DNA of 64,000 nt from Caballeronia pedi (GTDB lineage: Bacteria > Pseudomonadota > Gammaproteobacteria > Burkholderiales > Burkholderiaceae). Numbering within the stretch: position 1 is the stretch's first letter; each line of letters opens with the position of its first letter. The notes below the pieces were generated by a model that did not search any database, was not told the DNA's origin, and saw only the letters and a program-made list of their open reading frames with translations. Positions 47,046 to 56,296 of this stretch are shown in pieces. The stretch lies in the NCBI RefSeq assembly GCF_001544915.2, contig NZ_FCOE02000011.1, positions 62,001 through 126,000 on the forward strand. The letters run 5' to 3'. Position numbers and translations under genes: made by a program.

Positions 47046-48317
47046 TCAGTTCGATCCAGCTACCTTGGGTGCGTCTTCGTAGATGAGCAGCGGTTTGCCG
47101 TCGCCGTCGATCGTGTTGTCGTCGACGATCACCTTCGAAACGCCCTTCATGGTCGGCAGTTCGTACATCACGTCGAGCAACGCCTGTTCCAGAATCGAAC
47201 GCAGGCCGCGCGCGCCGGTCTTGCGGCGAATCGCCTTCTGCGCGATGGCCTGCAGCGCCGCCGGACGGATCTCCAGTTCTACGCGTTCCATCGCGAAGAG
47301 CTTGTGATACTGCTTCACGAGCGCGTTTTTCGGCTCGATCAGAATCTTCACGAGCGCGGCTTCGTCGAGCTTGCCGAGCGTCGCCACGACGGGCAGACGG
47401 CCGATCAGCTCGGGAATCAGGCCGAACTTGATCAGATCTTCCGGCTCGACGTCACGCAGCACTTCGCCCGCGTCGCGATCCTGCTTGCTCTTCACGCTCG
47501 CGCCGAAACCGATACCAGTCTTCTCCGTGCGATCGGTGATGACCTTTTCCAGGCCGTCGAACGCGCCGCCGCACACGAACAGGATGTTGGTCGTATCGAC
47601 CTGGATGAAATCCTGATTCGGGTGCTTGCGTCCGCCTTGCGGCGGCACCGACGCCATCGTGCCTTCGATCAGCTTGAGCAGCGCCTGCTGCACGCCCTCG
47701 CCCGACACGTCGCGCGTGATGGACGGGTTGTCGGACTTGCGGCTGATCTTGTCGATTTCGTCGATGTAAACGATTCCGCGCTGCGCCTTGTCGACTTCGT
47801 AGTTGCAGTTCTGCAGCAACTTTTGAATGATGTTCTCGACGTCCTCGCCGACGTAACCGGCTTCGGTCAGCGTCGTTGCGTCCGCGATCACGAACGGCAC
47901 GTTCAGCATGCGCGCAAGCGTCTGCGCGAGCAGCGTCTTGCCCGAACCGGTCGGTCCGATCAAGAGGATGTTGCTCTTCGACAGCTCGATTTCGTCTTTC
48001 TTGTCGAGATGCTTGAGACGCTTGTAGTGGTTGTACACGGCCACCGCGAGAATTTTCTTCGCGCGTTCCTGGCCGATCACGTACTGATTGAGGATATCGC
48101 TGATTTCCTGCGGGCTCGGCAGGTCTGACTTGGTCAGCCCGGCCTCATCCGCCGCGCCAGCCGCCTCGTCGCGAATGATCTCGTTGCACAGGTCGATACA
48201 TTCATCGCAGATGAACACCGACGGCCCAGCGATGAGTTTTTTCACCTCATGCTGGCTTTTGCCGCAGAACGAGCAATACAGCAGCTTTTCGCTACTGGAA
48301 CCTTTTTTGTCCGCCAT
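47046..48317 (-). CDS. clpX: ClpXP ATPase subunit ClpX
   Basis: A 423-residue hexameric AAA+ unfoldase feeding ClpP. N-terminal zinc domain with Cys15, Cys18, Cys37, Cys40; Walker A GPTGSGKTLLAQTL; RKH loop in GGRKHPNQDF; and the IGF loop, here IGFGASVKS, that docks on ClpP. All functional loops are intact. It follows clpP by 174 nt with no terminator seen between, consistent with a clpP-clpX operon, and ends with a strong terminator before lon. Confidence 0.98.
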   Translation of the reverse strand: MADKKGSSSEKLLYCSFCGKSQHEVKKLIAGPSVFICDECIDLCNEIIRDEAAGAADEAGLTKSDLPSPQEISDILNQYVIGQERAKKILAVAVYNHYKRLKHLDKKDEIELSKSNILLIGPTGSGKTLLAQTLARMLNVPFVIADATTLTEAGYVGEDVENIIQKLLQNCNYEVDKAQRGIVYIDEIDKISRKSDNPSITRDVSGEGVQQALLKLIEGTMASVPPQGGRKHPNQDFIQVDTTNILFVCGGAFDGLEKVITDRTEKTGIGFGASVKSKQDRDAGEVLRDVEPEDLIKFGLIPELIGRLPVVATLGKLDEAALVKILIEPKNALVKQYHKLFAMERVELEIRPAALQAIAQKAIRRKTGARGLRSILEQALLDVMYELPTMKGVSKVIVDDNTIDGDGKPLLIYEDAPKVAGSN

Positions 48318-48491
48318 AAATGTGTAAGCCTCCGGACACTCTTGTTACATGATACGCCCTTCGATTCGCCCTCGCAGATTCGCACCTTGCGATAGCGAAC
48401 GAAGCGCGTTCTGGCGTTGCGCCGCATGCGCGACTTCGCTACTGGGCCGGCACCGTCTCCGGGCGCCGGCGCGGCGCCGCTCCGGACGCCG

Positions 48492-49145
48492 TCAGGGACG
48501 CTTGTGAAGCACCTGGTCGACGAGGCCGTAAGCTTGCGCGTCGTCACCCGACATGAAGTTGTCGCGATCCGTGTCGCGCGCGATGCGCTCGACCGGCTGA
48601 CCCGTGTGATGCGACAGCAACTGATTCAGACGTTCCTTCAGGTACAGGATTTCCCGCGCCTGGATTTCGATGTCCGATGCCTGACCGCGTGCGCCACCGA
48701 GCGGCTGGTGGATCATCACGCGCGCGTTCGGCAGCGCGACGCGCTTGCCCTTCGCGCCCGCCGCCAACAGGAACGCGCCCATGCTCGCGGCAAGTCCCAT
48801 GCACAGCGTCGACACGTCCGGCTTCACGAACTGCATGGTGTCGTAGATCGCCATGCCGGCCGAGACCGAGCCGCCCGGGCTGTTGATGTACAGGCTGATG
48901 TCCTTGTCCGGGTTCTCGCTTTCGAGGAACAGCAGCTGCGCGACGACGAGGTTCGCCGACTGATCGTTCACCTCGCCGACGAGAAACACCACGCGCTCCT
49001 TCAGGAGGCGCGAGTAAATGTCATAGGCTCGCTCGCCGCGGCCGCTCGTCTCCACCACCATCGGAACGAGGCCGAGCGCCTGGGCTTCGAAGTCCCGCGT
49101 TGCGTGGGACGCCAACGTATCGAGCAATTCAGCGCGAAAGGTCAT
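48492..49145 (-). CDS. clpP: ATP-dependent Clp protease proteolytic subunit
   Basis: A 217-residue serine protease forming the tetradecameric ClpP barrel. Catalytic triad: Ser121 (LAASMGAFLL), His146 (VMIHQPLGG) and Asp191 (RDTDRD). The N-terminal 25 or so residues would be removed or act as axial loops. AAGGAAATTGC precedes the ATG. It lies between tig and clpX as in E. coli, 139 nt after tig, with a terminator between. Confidence 0.98.
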   Translation of the reverse strand: MTFRAELLDTLASHATRDFEAQALGLVPMVVETSGRGERAYDIYSRLLKERVVFLVGEVNDQSANLVVAQLLFLESENPDKDISLYINSPGGSVSAGMAIYDTMQFVKPDVSTLCMGLAASMGAFLLAAGAKGKRVALPNARVMIHQPLGGARGQASDIEIQAREILYLKERLNQLLSHHTGQPVERIARDTDRDNFMSGDDAQAYGLVDQVLHKRP

Positions 49146-49228
49146 GCAATTTCCTTGTTCGGAATAGGGATACTGAACGACAAAGGAACATCCAGTAGAA
49201 CGGCATGCAAACGCCCAAACTTTAATGC

Positions 49229-49270
49229 AAAAAAGGCGTGCGGGCCGTCAGTCCGACGACTCCGCACGCC
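49229..49270 (-). terminator. tig terminator
   Basis: Stem GGCGTGCGG/CCGCACGCC (49235-49243 with 49262-49270), on the minus strand followed by six T. It begins 14 nt after the tig stop and partly insulates clpP. Confidence 0.85.
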
Positions 49271-49284
49271 CCCTGCCTATCGCG

Positions 49285-50631
49285 TCAGGCTTGCGCCGTT
49301 GCGCTGGCCAGTTCCTCGAAGCTGACTTCCTTGTCGGTCACTTTGGCCTTGCCCAGGACGAAATCGACGACGTTGCTTTCCACGACGTACGCTTCCATCT
49401 CGGCGAGGCGCTGCTGGTTCGAATAATACCAGCGGACGACTTCCTTCGGGTCTTCGTAGCTCTTGGCGAATTCGTCCACTTCAGCGCGGATCTGCTCGGG
49501 CTTCGCCTGCAGTTCGTTGGCCTTCACGAGTTCCGCCAGCACGAGGCCCAGCTTCACGCGGCGTTCGGCCTGCTCGGCGAACATTTCAGCCGGGATCGGT
49601 GCGTCGGCGGCGTTCGGCACGCCGCGCTGCTGCAGGTCCTGGCGGGCCATTTCGACGAGGCGCTGCTGATCCTGCTCGATCAGCGCCTTCGGCACGTCCA
49701 GCTCGGAAATCTTGAGCAGCGCGTCCATGACCTGATTCTTCACGATCTGCTGCGTGCGGCGCTTGGCTTCACGCTCCAGGTTGTCCTTGATCTCGGTGCG
49801 CATCTTCGTGAGATCGCCGTCTTCGATGCCGAGCGACTTCGCGAAGTCCGCGTTGATTTCCGGCAGATGCGGCCATTCGATCTTCTTGAGCGTGATCGTG
49901 AATTGCGCCGTCTTGCCCGCCACGTCCTTGCCGTGATAGTCCTCGGGGAACTTGAGGTCGAATTCGCGCGATTCGCCTGCCTTCAGGCCCGTTGCGGCCT
50001 GTTCGAACTCGGGCAGCATGCGGCCTTCGCCCAGCACGAACGCGAAGTCCTGCGCGCTGCCGCCTTCGAACGCGACGTCGTCGATCTTGCCGACGAAGTC
50101 GAGCGTCACGCGGTCGCCGTCGGCTGCTGCCGTGCTCGGGCCGCCGTCGCCGTGCTCGCCGGCTTCGCCGCGTGCGTGGAAGTGCACGCGCTGCTTGCGC
50201 AGGATGTCCAGCGTGCGGTCGACTTCGGCTTCGGAGATGGTCGTGACCGTGCGTTCGATTTCAGCGGTGGCCACGTCGCCGAGATTCACTTCGGGATAGA
50301 CCTCGAAGGTCGCGTCGAACGCGTAGGCGTCGGTGGCGTCTTCCGACTTCGGCGCGAAGCTCGGCTGGCCCGCGACGCGCAGGTTCTCGGCGCGCGTGAC
50401 GTCGAAGAATTCCTTACCGACCTTGTCGCTCAGCACTTCGGCCTCGACCTGACCGGCATACTGCTGCGTCACCATCTTGAGCGGCACCTTGCCCGGGCGG
50501 AAACCCGGCATGCGCACGTTCTTGGCCAACTGGCGGATGCGCGAATCCACTTCCTTCTGCACGGTGTCCTTCGGCAGGGAAATGGTCACGCGGCGTTCGA
50601 GCTTGCCGAGGTTCTCAACTACGTTAGCCAT
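49285..50631 (-). CDS. tig: trigger factor
   Basis: A 448-residue ribosome-associated chaperone and PPIase. N-terminal ribosome-binding region with the FRxGKxP signature (MPGFRPGKVPLKMV), a central FKBP-type domain (GDRVTLDFVGKIDDVAFEGG), and a helical C-terminal domain. Residues about 154-168 form a Gly/Asp/His-rich linker insertion (EAGEHGDGGPSTAAA) before the PPIase domain. Start at 50631 (MANVVENLGKLER) is the family N-terminus; a longer open frame upstream is not homologous. It heads the tig-clpP-clpX-lon-hupB order. Confidence 0.97.
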   Translation of the reverse strand: MANVVENLGKLERRVTISLPKDTVQKEVDSRIRQLAKNVRMPGFRPGKVPLKMVTQQYAGQVEAEVLSDKVGKEFFDVTRAENLRVAGQPSFAPKSEDATDAYAFDATFEVYPEVNLGDVATAEIERTVTTISEAEVDRTLDILRKQRVHFHARGEAGEHGDGGPSTAAADGDRVTLDFVGKIDDVAFEGGSAQDFAFVLGEGRMLPEFEQAATGLKAGESREFDLKFPEDYHGKDVAGKTAQFTITLKKIEWPHLPEINADFAKSLGIEDGDLTKMRTEIKDNLEREAKRRTQQIVKNQVMDALLKISELDVPKALIEQDQQRLVEMARQDLQQRGVPNAADAPIPAEMFAEQAERRVKLGLVLAELVKANELQAKPEQIRAEVDEFAKSYEDPKEVVRWYYSNQQRLAEMEAYVVESNVVDFVLGKAKVTDKEVSFEELASATAQA

Positions 50632-51156
50632 GGCTGAAATCGTCCTAGAGTAAATCGTAAATTCGGTGTTCGGTTCTTCCGCGGTTCTAAAGGCGCGGGT
50701 CCGGGTGCGGACTCTGCGTGAGCCGGCCGAAAGCGACGCCAGGCGCCCGAAGCGCACGCAATGCGCGCCTCGCGGCGGTGCCGGGTCGTCGCCCGACACG
50801 GTGTCAGTCAACAGAGCCAAGCATTTTAGCAAACAAATGGCGAGGGGCCGGACAACGGAGCCGCGAACCTGCCGTTTCTGCTGAATTTGGCCGAAAAAGC
50901 GCCCGTTTTTGGGACGGATTCTGGCGTAAATCCGCGTTTTCCCGACGCGCTCGCGCGCGCACAATTCCCGCTATCGGCGCGCCGCTATTTTGCGTCGCGC
51001 GCCGCGCTGATAAGCTTGCCGGCGCATGATTCACGCGACGAAGCCGCGCGGCGCGCAATCCATTGCCGCAAGGCATGAGAAGCATGCAACAAGTGCATGA
51101 ATCGGGCCTCGCTGCGCTTCCGATCGCTCCTTCAACACCAGAACATTCGAGACACC
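50632..51156. other. divergent intergenic region tig / glycerate kinase
   Basis: A 525-nt region without a supported gene. Overlapping Arg-rich frames on both strands contradict each other. A possible extended -10 for tig lies at 50823-50828 (minus TGCTAAAAT) with a poor -35. Left of it the leader is unusually long (about 190 nt). No hairpin terminator is seen. Confidence 0.5.
50823..50831 (-). promoter_or_regulatory. possible extended -10 of tig
   Basis: Minus strand TGCTAAAAT (TGn plus TAAAAT), about 190 nt upstream of the tig ATG. No convincing -35 at the usual distance. Confidence 0.35.
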
Positions 51157-52305
51157 ATGCCTAACGCCACGTCTGCTGCTCCTGTAGTTGTCATCGCTCC
51201 CGACTCTTTCAAGGGCTCGCTGTCCGCGGAAGGGGTCGCGAACGCCATCGCGGAAGGCATCAGGCGCGCGCGGCCGGACGCCGACATCCGCATCCGCCCG
51301 ATGGCCGACGGCGGCGAAGGCACGCTCGACGCGATGCTCTCGGCGGGCGGCGAGCGCCGCATGCTGAACGTGCGCGGCGCGGCCGCCGCGCGCCGCGATG
51401 CCGCCACGGGTCTGCTCGCCGACGGCGGCGCGATCGTCGAGACGGCGGAAGTCGTCGGCATCACGGACCCGGACGGGATGGCGGTGCCCGTCACCGAACG
51501 CAGCACGCTCGGCATGGGCGAAGCCATTCGCGCGCTGCTCGATTCCGGCGCGCGCACGTTCTACGTCGCGCTCGGCGGCAGCAGCACGAACGACGGCGGC
51601 GCGGGCCTGCTCGTCGGCCTCGGTCTGAAGCTCTTCGATGCGGCCGGCAAGGAACTGGCGCCGGTGCCGTCGGCGCTCGCGCAGATCGCGCGCATCGACG
51701 CGTCGGGGCTCGATCCGCGCGTGAAGGATGCGCAGTTCGTCGGCATGTCGGACGTCGACAATCCGCTCAACGGCGATCACGGCGCGACCGCGATCTTCGG
51801 TCCGCAGAAAGGCGTGACGCCGGAACAGGTCGCGACGATCGACGCCGCCCTCGCCCATTTCGCCGATCTGCTCGAACCCGCGATGGGCGTCGCGAAGCGC
51901 AACGAACCCGGCGCGGGCGCGGCGGGCGGGCTCGGCTTCGCGCTGCATATGCTCGGCGCGCGCTTCGAGACGGGCGCCGAAGTGGTCGCGCGCGAAATCG
52001 GGCTGGATGCCGCGCTCGAAGGCGCGAACTGGCTGATCACCGGCGAAGGCCGCTCCGACGTGCAGACGCTGCACGGCAAGGCGCCGTTCATCGCTTGCAA
52101 GCACGCGCGCGACCAGGGCGTGCCAGCGACGCTGCTGTCGGGCGCCGTCGATTCGGCCGCGCTGCCGCGCCTTTCCGAATTCTTCAGCGGCTGCTTCTCG
52201 CCCGCGCCGGGCCCGATCACACTCGACACGGCGATCCGGGACGCCGCGCGCCTGCTCGCCAACGAAGCCGAGCAGCTCACGCGGCTGAGGTTCGGTTCGG
52301 TCTGA
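51157..52305 (+). CDS. glycerate kinase
   Basis: A 382-residue class-II type glycerate kinase (GckA/GarK family), phosphorylating D-glycerate. Recognisable: VVIAPDSFKGSLSAEGVANAI (N-terminal), MADGGEGTLDAM, ALGGSSTNDGGAGLL, and the C-terminal ITGEGRSDVQTLHGKAP. Start ATG at 51157 (MPNATSAAP) is preceded by no strong ribosome site; the upstream frame to 51097 is an alternative. Whether the product is 2- or 3-phosphoglycerate cannot be told. It stands alone, 24 nt from the convergent PepSY gene. Confidence 0.93.
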   Translation: MPNATSAAPVVVIAPDSFKGSLSAEGVANAIAEGIRRARPDADIRIRPMADGGEGTLDAMLSAGGERRMLNVRGAAAARRDAATGLLADGGAIVETAEVVGITDPDGMAVPVTERSTLGMGEAIRALLDSGARTFYVALGGSSTNDGGAGLLVGLGLKLFDAAGKELAPVPSALAQIARIDASGLDPRVKDAQFVGMSDVDNPLNGDHGATAIFGPQKGVTPEQVATIDAALAHFADLLEPAMGVAKRNEPGAGAAGGLGFALHMLGARFETGAEVVAREIGLDAALEGANWLITGEGRSDVQTLHGKAPFIACKHARDQGVPATLLSGAVDSAALPRLSEFFSGCFSPAPGPITLDTAIRDAARLLANEAEQLTRLRFGSV

Positions 52306-52329
52306 GTCCGGACGACGCGCGCGGGCGCC

Positions 52330-53769
52330 TCAGGCCACCGCGCGCCTCAAGCCGAACGCAAGCCGGTCCAGGCACCAGACGGCGAGCATCGTCGCGCCCA
52401 TCAGCGGGAAGATCATGCCGAGCACGGTCAGGCCGCCGCGCCATGCGCGCATGGGCGCACGCTTGACCGGCCGTGCCGGCGCGCCGAGTTCGCGCGTGGG
52501 CCGGCGCTTCATCCACATGATGAAGCCCGTCACCGCGAGCGCGGCGAGCCCGAGCGAGATCGCCGAGCAGACGATCTGGTTCGCGAGCCCGAAGTAGCGC
52601 CCCATATGCAGCGACGTGCCATACGAAATCCACTGCGCGACGCCTCCATAGCTCGCGTAGTCGATATCGGACAGCACGCGGCCGCTGTATTGATCGATAT
52701 GCAGCGTGCGCTCGTCACGCGGATCGGCGGGAAAATACGACACCGTGTAGACGCCGGACGGTTTGGCCGGCAGCGCGATGCCGTAGTCGTCGGTGACGCC
52801 GTTTTTCGCGGCGAGCGCGACTACGTCGTCGATCGAGACGCGCGCGGCCGGCGCCGGCGCATGCGCGCTGTCCGGCAGGTTCGTCGCACCGACGGCCCAC
52901 GGCGTCTGCTGCAACGGCAGATCGTCCATCTTCATCTGCATACCGTGCATCGCGTGTTCATCGCCTGGCTTTCCCGCTGCGCCGGGCGCGGTCGAATGCA
53001 CGTGCGCCTCGCCCCACGCGCCCTTCGGATAACCGAGCGATGCTGATGTCGCGAGCGCCTTGAACTGCTTGCCCCACGATCCCGACCACGGCAATCCCGA
53101 CAGCACGAAGAACAACGCGCCGATGGCGAGCCACACGCCGCCGACCGCATGCAGATCGCGCCACCACGCGCGGCCCTGCAGCGACAGACGCGGCAGCCAC
53201 ACACCGCCCTGTCGGGCATTCGACCGGCTGGGCCACCACAGCGCGATGCCCGTGCCGATCATCACGAGCGTCCAGCAGCCCGCCAGCTCCATCACGAGCT
53301 CGCCGGTCTTGCCGAGCATCAGCCCGCGATGCAGATTGCGCACCTGCTTCATCAGCCGATGTTCGACCGAAAGCGTGCCGAGCACGGCGCCATCGTAGGG
53401 ATTCACATATACGCTTTCGCTCTCGCCCGACGGCAGACGAAAAACGAACTCGGCGCTGCGCGTGCGATCGGCTTCGATCTGCGCGAGCGTCGGCACGGCG
53501 CCGCGCGGCTCGTTCGCCGCGGCCTTCGCGAGCAGCACCTCGCGTGAAAGCTGCGGGCCATGGGTATCGGTGACGACCATCCTGTCGCGATACAGCAGCG
53601 GTTCGATCTGCGGCTGGAAGCAGTAGATCGTGCCGGTGATCGCGAGCACGATGAGCAGCGGCATCACGAAGAGGCCCGCGTAGAAATGCCAGCGCCAGAG
53701 CGTGCGGCGATGCGCGATGACCTGCGCGTTCGACGTTGCCTCTGCCGCGTTCAAGTTGGGTGCAAGCAT
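52330..53769 (-). CDS. PepSY-domain inner-membrane protein, probable metal-uptake partner
   Basis: A 479-residue PepSY_TM protein with four or more membrane helices: one near the N-terminus (FYAGLFVMPLLIVLAITGTIY), others near LVMELAGCWTLVMIGTGIAL, LAIGALFFVLSGL and two at the C-terminus. PepSY parts face the periplasm. A His/Met-rich loop (DEHAMHGMQMKMDD) suggests metal contact. Homologues accompany TonB-dependent receptors in iron or copper uptake and may reduce or pass the metal. Start at 53769 has GAGAA upstream; an alternative ATG at 53811 overlaps the receptor stop (TGATG). Ends 24 nt from glycerate kinase. Confidence 0.85.
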   Translation of the reverse strand: MLAPNLNAAEATSNAQVIAHRRTLWRWHFYAGLFVMPLLIVLAITGTIYCFQPQIEPLLYRDRMVVTDTHGPQLSREVLLAKAAANEPRGAVPTLAQIEADRTRSAEFVFRLPSGESESVYVNPYDGAVLGTLSVEHRLMKQVRNLHRGLMLGKTGELVMELAGCWTLVMIGTGIALWWPSRSNARQGGVWLPRLSLQGRAWWRDLHAVGGVWLAIGALFFVLSGLPWSGSWGKQFKALATSASLGYPKGAWGEAHVHSTAPGAAGKPGDEHAMHGMQMKMDDLPLQQTPWAVGATNLPDSAHAPAPAARVSIDDVVALAAKNGVTDDYGIALPAKPSGVYTVSYFPADPRDERTLHIDQYSGRVLSDIDYASYGGVAQWISYGTSLHMGRYFGLANQIVCSAISLGLAALAVTGFIMWMKRRPTRELGAPARPVKRAPMRAWRGGLTVLGMIFPLMGATMLAVWCLDRLAFGLRRAVA

Positions 53770-53810
53770 GACGATTCTCGTTGAATAGGTGCGTTTTCGG
53801 TTGAAGGACA

Positions 53811-56195
53811 TCAGATGCCGATGCGTCCTTCGAGATAGAACGTGCGCCCCGCATACGGATGGAATACGTAGTAGCGCTTGTCGAACAGGTTGTCGACGCC
53901 GACGCCCAGTTCCGTGCGCTTCGTCGGCTTCCAGGTGAACTTCGCGTCGACGACTGCGTACGTGCTCGTGCCGCCGTAGGTGTTCGGATTGACGTCGGTG
54001 TTCGTGAGCGTGTTGTATTGCCGCCCCGAGTAACGTACCGCGAGCGTCGTCGCCGTATTCCCGGGCGTGTGATACGTCGCCGCCACGTTCGCGCGCCACA
54101 GCGGAATGCGATAGAAGTACTTGCCCACCGATGCCGGATTGCCGCTGTTCGCGAGAATCTTCGACTGCGTGTACGCGGCGTTTGCGATGAGATCGAGCCC
54201 GCGCAGCAGCACGTCCTGTCCTTCGTAAGCGAACTCGACGCCGCGCGAACGCACCTTGTCGATATTCTGGAAGTTCGTGACGTTCGGAATGACGGTCGTG
54301 TTGATCTGGCTGAAGATCGTGTTCTTGACGTCGTCCTGAAAGAGCGTGAAGCGATACAGCCCGTTGCCGCGCACCCATTCGGCCGTCAGTTCCTTGGACA
54401 AGTCGTCTTCGGGCTTCAGGTTCGGATTGTTGTTGACGATCGAGATGCCGTTGATCTGCCCTTGAAACAGCTCGCCGACGGTCGGAAACCGGTACGCGCG
54501 CCCGACCGAAGCGCGCAATGTCAGGTCCTGCGTCACATCGAACGACAGCGACGCTTTCGGCGACCAATGGCTCTGGCTCGCGTCCTGATACCCGAGCGCG
54601 GTCGAGCCGACCGCGCGCGTGCCGTCATACGCGTTCCAGTTCTCATAACGCACGCCGTAGGTGAACGCCCAGCGCGGCAGAAAGCGCCACGCGTCCTGCG
54701 CGTAGAGCGCCTGCGTGCGCGTGCGTCCGCCGAACGAATTGGCGAACGACACGCCCGCGCCATCGCGCCACGCACTCGTGTTCGAGGTGACGTTGTCGAG
54801 AAAATAGTTGTCGTAGTGATAGCCGAACGACAACGCGTGCGCGGCGAGGCCCGAGCGCGCGGTCGGCGTCCAGCTCGTGCGCAGATCGAGCGACTTCCAG
54901 CCCGAACCGCTGCCGTCGGTTAGCGTGCCGGGGCCGTCGCCGGGCACGCCGGAACTCGCCGTGCGCGCGATGCTCTGCGTGATGTCGAAGTACGATGCGA
55001 TCGCCTCGGCGTTCCAGCCCGTGTCGTTGTGCGTGCGCAAGGACACCCCATAGAGGAAGTTCTCGCTCGACCCCATGCTCGGCGCGAACGTCGCGGCCGG
55101 AATGACGTACTCGAAACCGCCGATGTTCACGCGGCCGCTGTACACCGGGTTGCCGGCGGCATCGCGCAGAAAGGTCTGCGTGTCGCTGTTGTACTTCTGA
55201 TGCCAGTAGCCGAGCGTGAAGCCCGCCTGCAGCGTGTTCGTGAGATCGTAGGCGAGCTTCACGCGCACCTGATCCTGAAACGTGCGCGTGATGCCTTCGC
55301 TCGACGTGCCGAGCACCGCGGTGCGCGCGTTGAACTGGTCGTTGTAGAAGGTCGCGCCCGTGACCGGCGTGTCGGCGGCCGTGGCGGGCGTTTTCGATTG
55401 CGCGAGCGTCGCGAACTGCAGCGGCTGCCCCGTGTTCTCCAGATGATCGACGCCGATCAGGAACGACAGCTTGCCGATGCGGTCGCCGACCGTCGCCGTC
55501 GTGTTGGTGCCGTTGAAGTTGCGGTTCACGCCGAAGAGATCGAAGTGCTGCGTGAAGCCCTGCACTTTCGCGTCGGCTTCGAACTGGGTCGGCATTCGCG
55601 TCGTGATCGCGATGGTAGCGCCGATCGAATTGCCGGGATACAGCGCCGAGTACGGGCCGTAGATGACATCGGTGCGCTCGATGTCGTCGGCGAAGACCAT
55701 CGACCAGCGCGGCGCGAACGTCCAGGTGTTGCCGAGGAAGTTGCTGAGCAGGAGGCCATCGGCATAGACGAGGCCGCGCGCCGTCTGCGAGTTGCTCGTG
55801 CCGCGCACGGCGATGGTCGCATTGGGATCGCCGATGAAGCGTTTGCGCACGGCCATGTTCGGCGCGTACTTGAGCACGTCTTCGGGCGTCGTCACGTTCC
55901 AGTACTGAAACTGGTCGGCGGTGACGGTGTTGACGCTCGCGGGCAGATTGGGATCGAGCGGCGATGCCCGCGATCCGGCTTGGGCCGTGACGACGACCGG
56001 CGCCAGCGTGGCGTCGTTCGAACTGGAGGGCGCGGCGCTATCGGCCTGCGCGGTCGGGACCGGTGTATCCGGTGCGGGAGAAGCGGCCGCGGACAAGGCC
56101 GCGTGCGCCATCAGCGATAGCGGCAGCCAGGCGCGTGCGTGCGCCGCGGCACGGCGGCGCGAACGCCGTCGCGCTCGCGTGGTGAGCGTGAACAT
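53811..56195 (-). CDS. TonB-dependent outer-membrane receptor
   Basis: A 794-residue receptor. A long basic signal peptide (MFTLTTRARRRSRRR, hydrophobic core to about residue 38) is followed by a TonB-box-like stretch (ATLAPVVVTAQ), a plug domain (SVNTVTADQFQYWNVTTPEDVL, GTSNSQTARGLVYADG, DVIYGPYSALYPGNSIGATI) and a beta-barrel ending with an aromatic-rich C-terminus (FYLEGRIGI). It imports a metal complex with TonB/ExbB energy. The ligand is not given by sequence; the neighbours with His/Met-rich parts favour copper, siderophore-type iron being the alternative. AGGA lies upstream of the ATG; a 12-bp hairpin lies in the leader. Confidence 0.92.
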   Translation of the reverse strand: MFTLTTRARRRSRRRAAAHARAWLPLSLMAHAALSAAASPAPDTPVPTAQADSAAPSSSNDATLAPVVVTAQAGSRASPLDPNLPASVNTVTADQFQYWNVTTPEDVLKYAPNMAVRKRFIGDPNATIAVRGTSNSQTARGLVYADGLLLSNFLGNTWTFAPRWSMVFADDIERTDVIYGPYSALYPGNSIGATIAITTRMPTQFEADAKVQGFTQHFDLFGVNRNFNGTNTTATVGDRIGKLSFLIGVDHLENTGQPLQFATLAQSKTPATAADTPVTGATFYNDQFNARTAVLGTSSEGITRTFQDQVRVKLAYDLTNTLQAGFTLGYWHQKYNSDTQTFLRDAAGNPVYSGRVNIGGFEYVIPAATFAPSMGSSENFLYGVSLRTHNDTGWNAEAIASYFDITQSIARTASSGVPGDGPGTLTDGSGSGWKSLDLRTSWTPTARSGLAAHALSFGYHYDNYFLDNVTSNTSAWRDGAGVSFANSFGGRTRTQALYAQDAWRFLPRWAFTYGVRYENWNAYDGTRAVGSTALGYQDASQSHWSPKASLSFDVTQDLTLRASVGRAYRFPTVGELFQGQINGISIVNNNPNLKPEDDLSKELTAEWVRGNGLYRFTLFQDDVKNTIFSQINTTVIPNVTNFQNIDKVRSRGVEFAYEGQDVLLRGLDLIANAAYTQSKILANSGNPASVGKYFYRIPLWRANVAATYHTPGNTATTLAVRYSGRQYNTLTNTDVNPNTYGGTSTYAVVDAKFTWKPTKRTELGVGVDNLFDKRYYVFHPYAGRTFYLEGRIGI

Positions 56196-56240
56196 CGAGA
56201 ATTCCTGAAAAGGCTGACGAGCGATCGCGCGCATACGTCG

Positions 56241-56270
56241 CGTACATCGCGCTCATGTGCGCGATGTACG
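56241..56270 (-). promoter_or_regulatory. perfect 12-bp inverted repeat in the leader of the TonB receptor gene
   Basis: CGTACATCGCGC (56241-56252) and GCGCGATGTACG (56259-56270) pair perfectly around a 6-nt TCATGT centre, 46 nt upstream of the receptor ATG and 27 nt after the preceding gene's stop. No T-tract follows, so it is more likely an operator or RNA leader element than a terminator. Confidence 0.6.
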
Positions 56271-56296
56271 TCGAGGCGATCGGACGAAGGACGGTT

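Noticed and set aside
50718..51029. Small gene upstream of glycerate kinase
   Set aside because: Several overlapping frames on both strands, none with a ribosome site or recognisable features.
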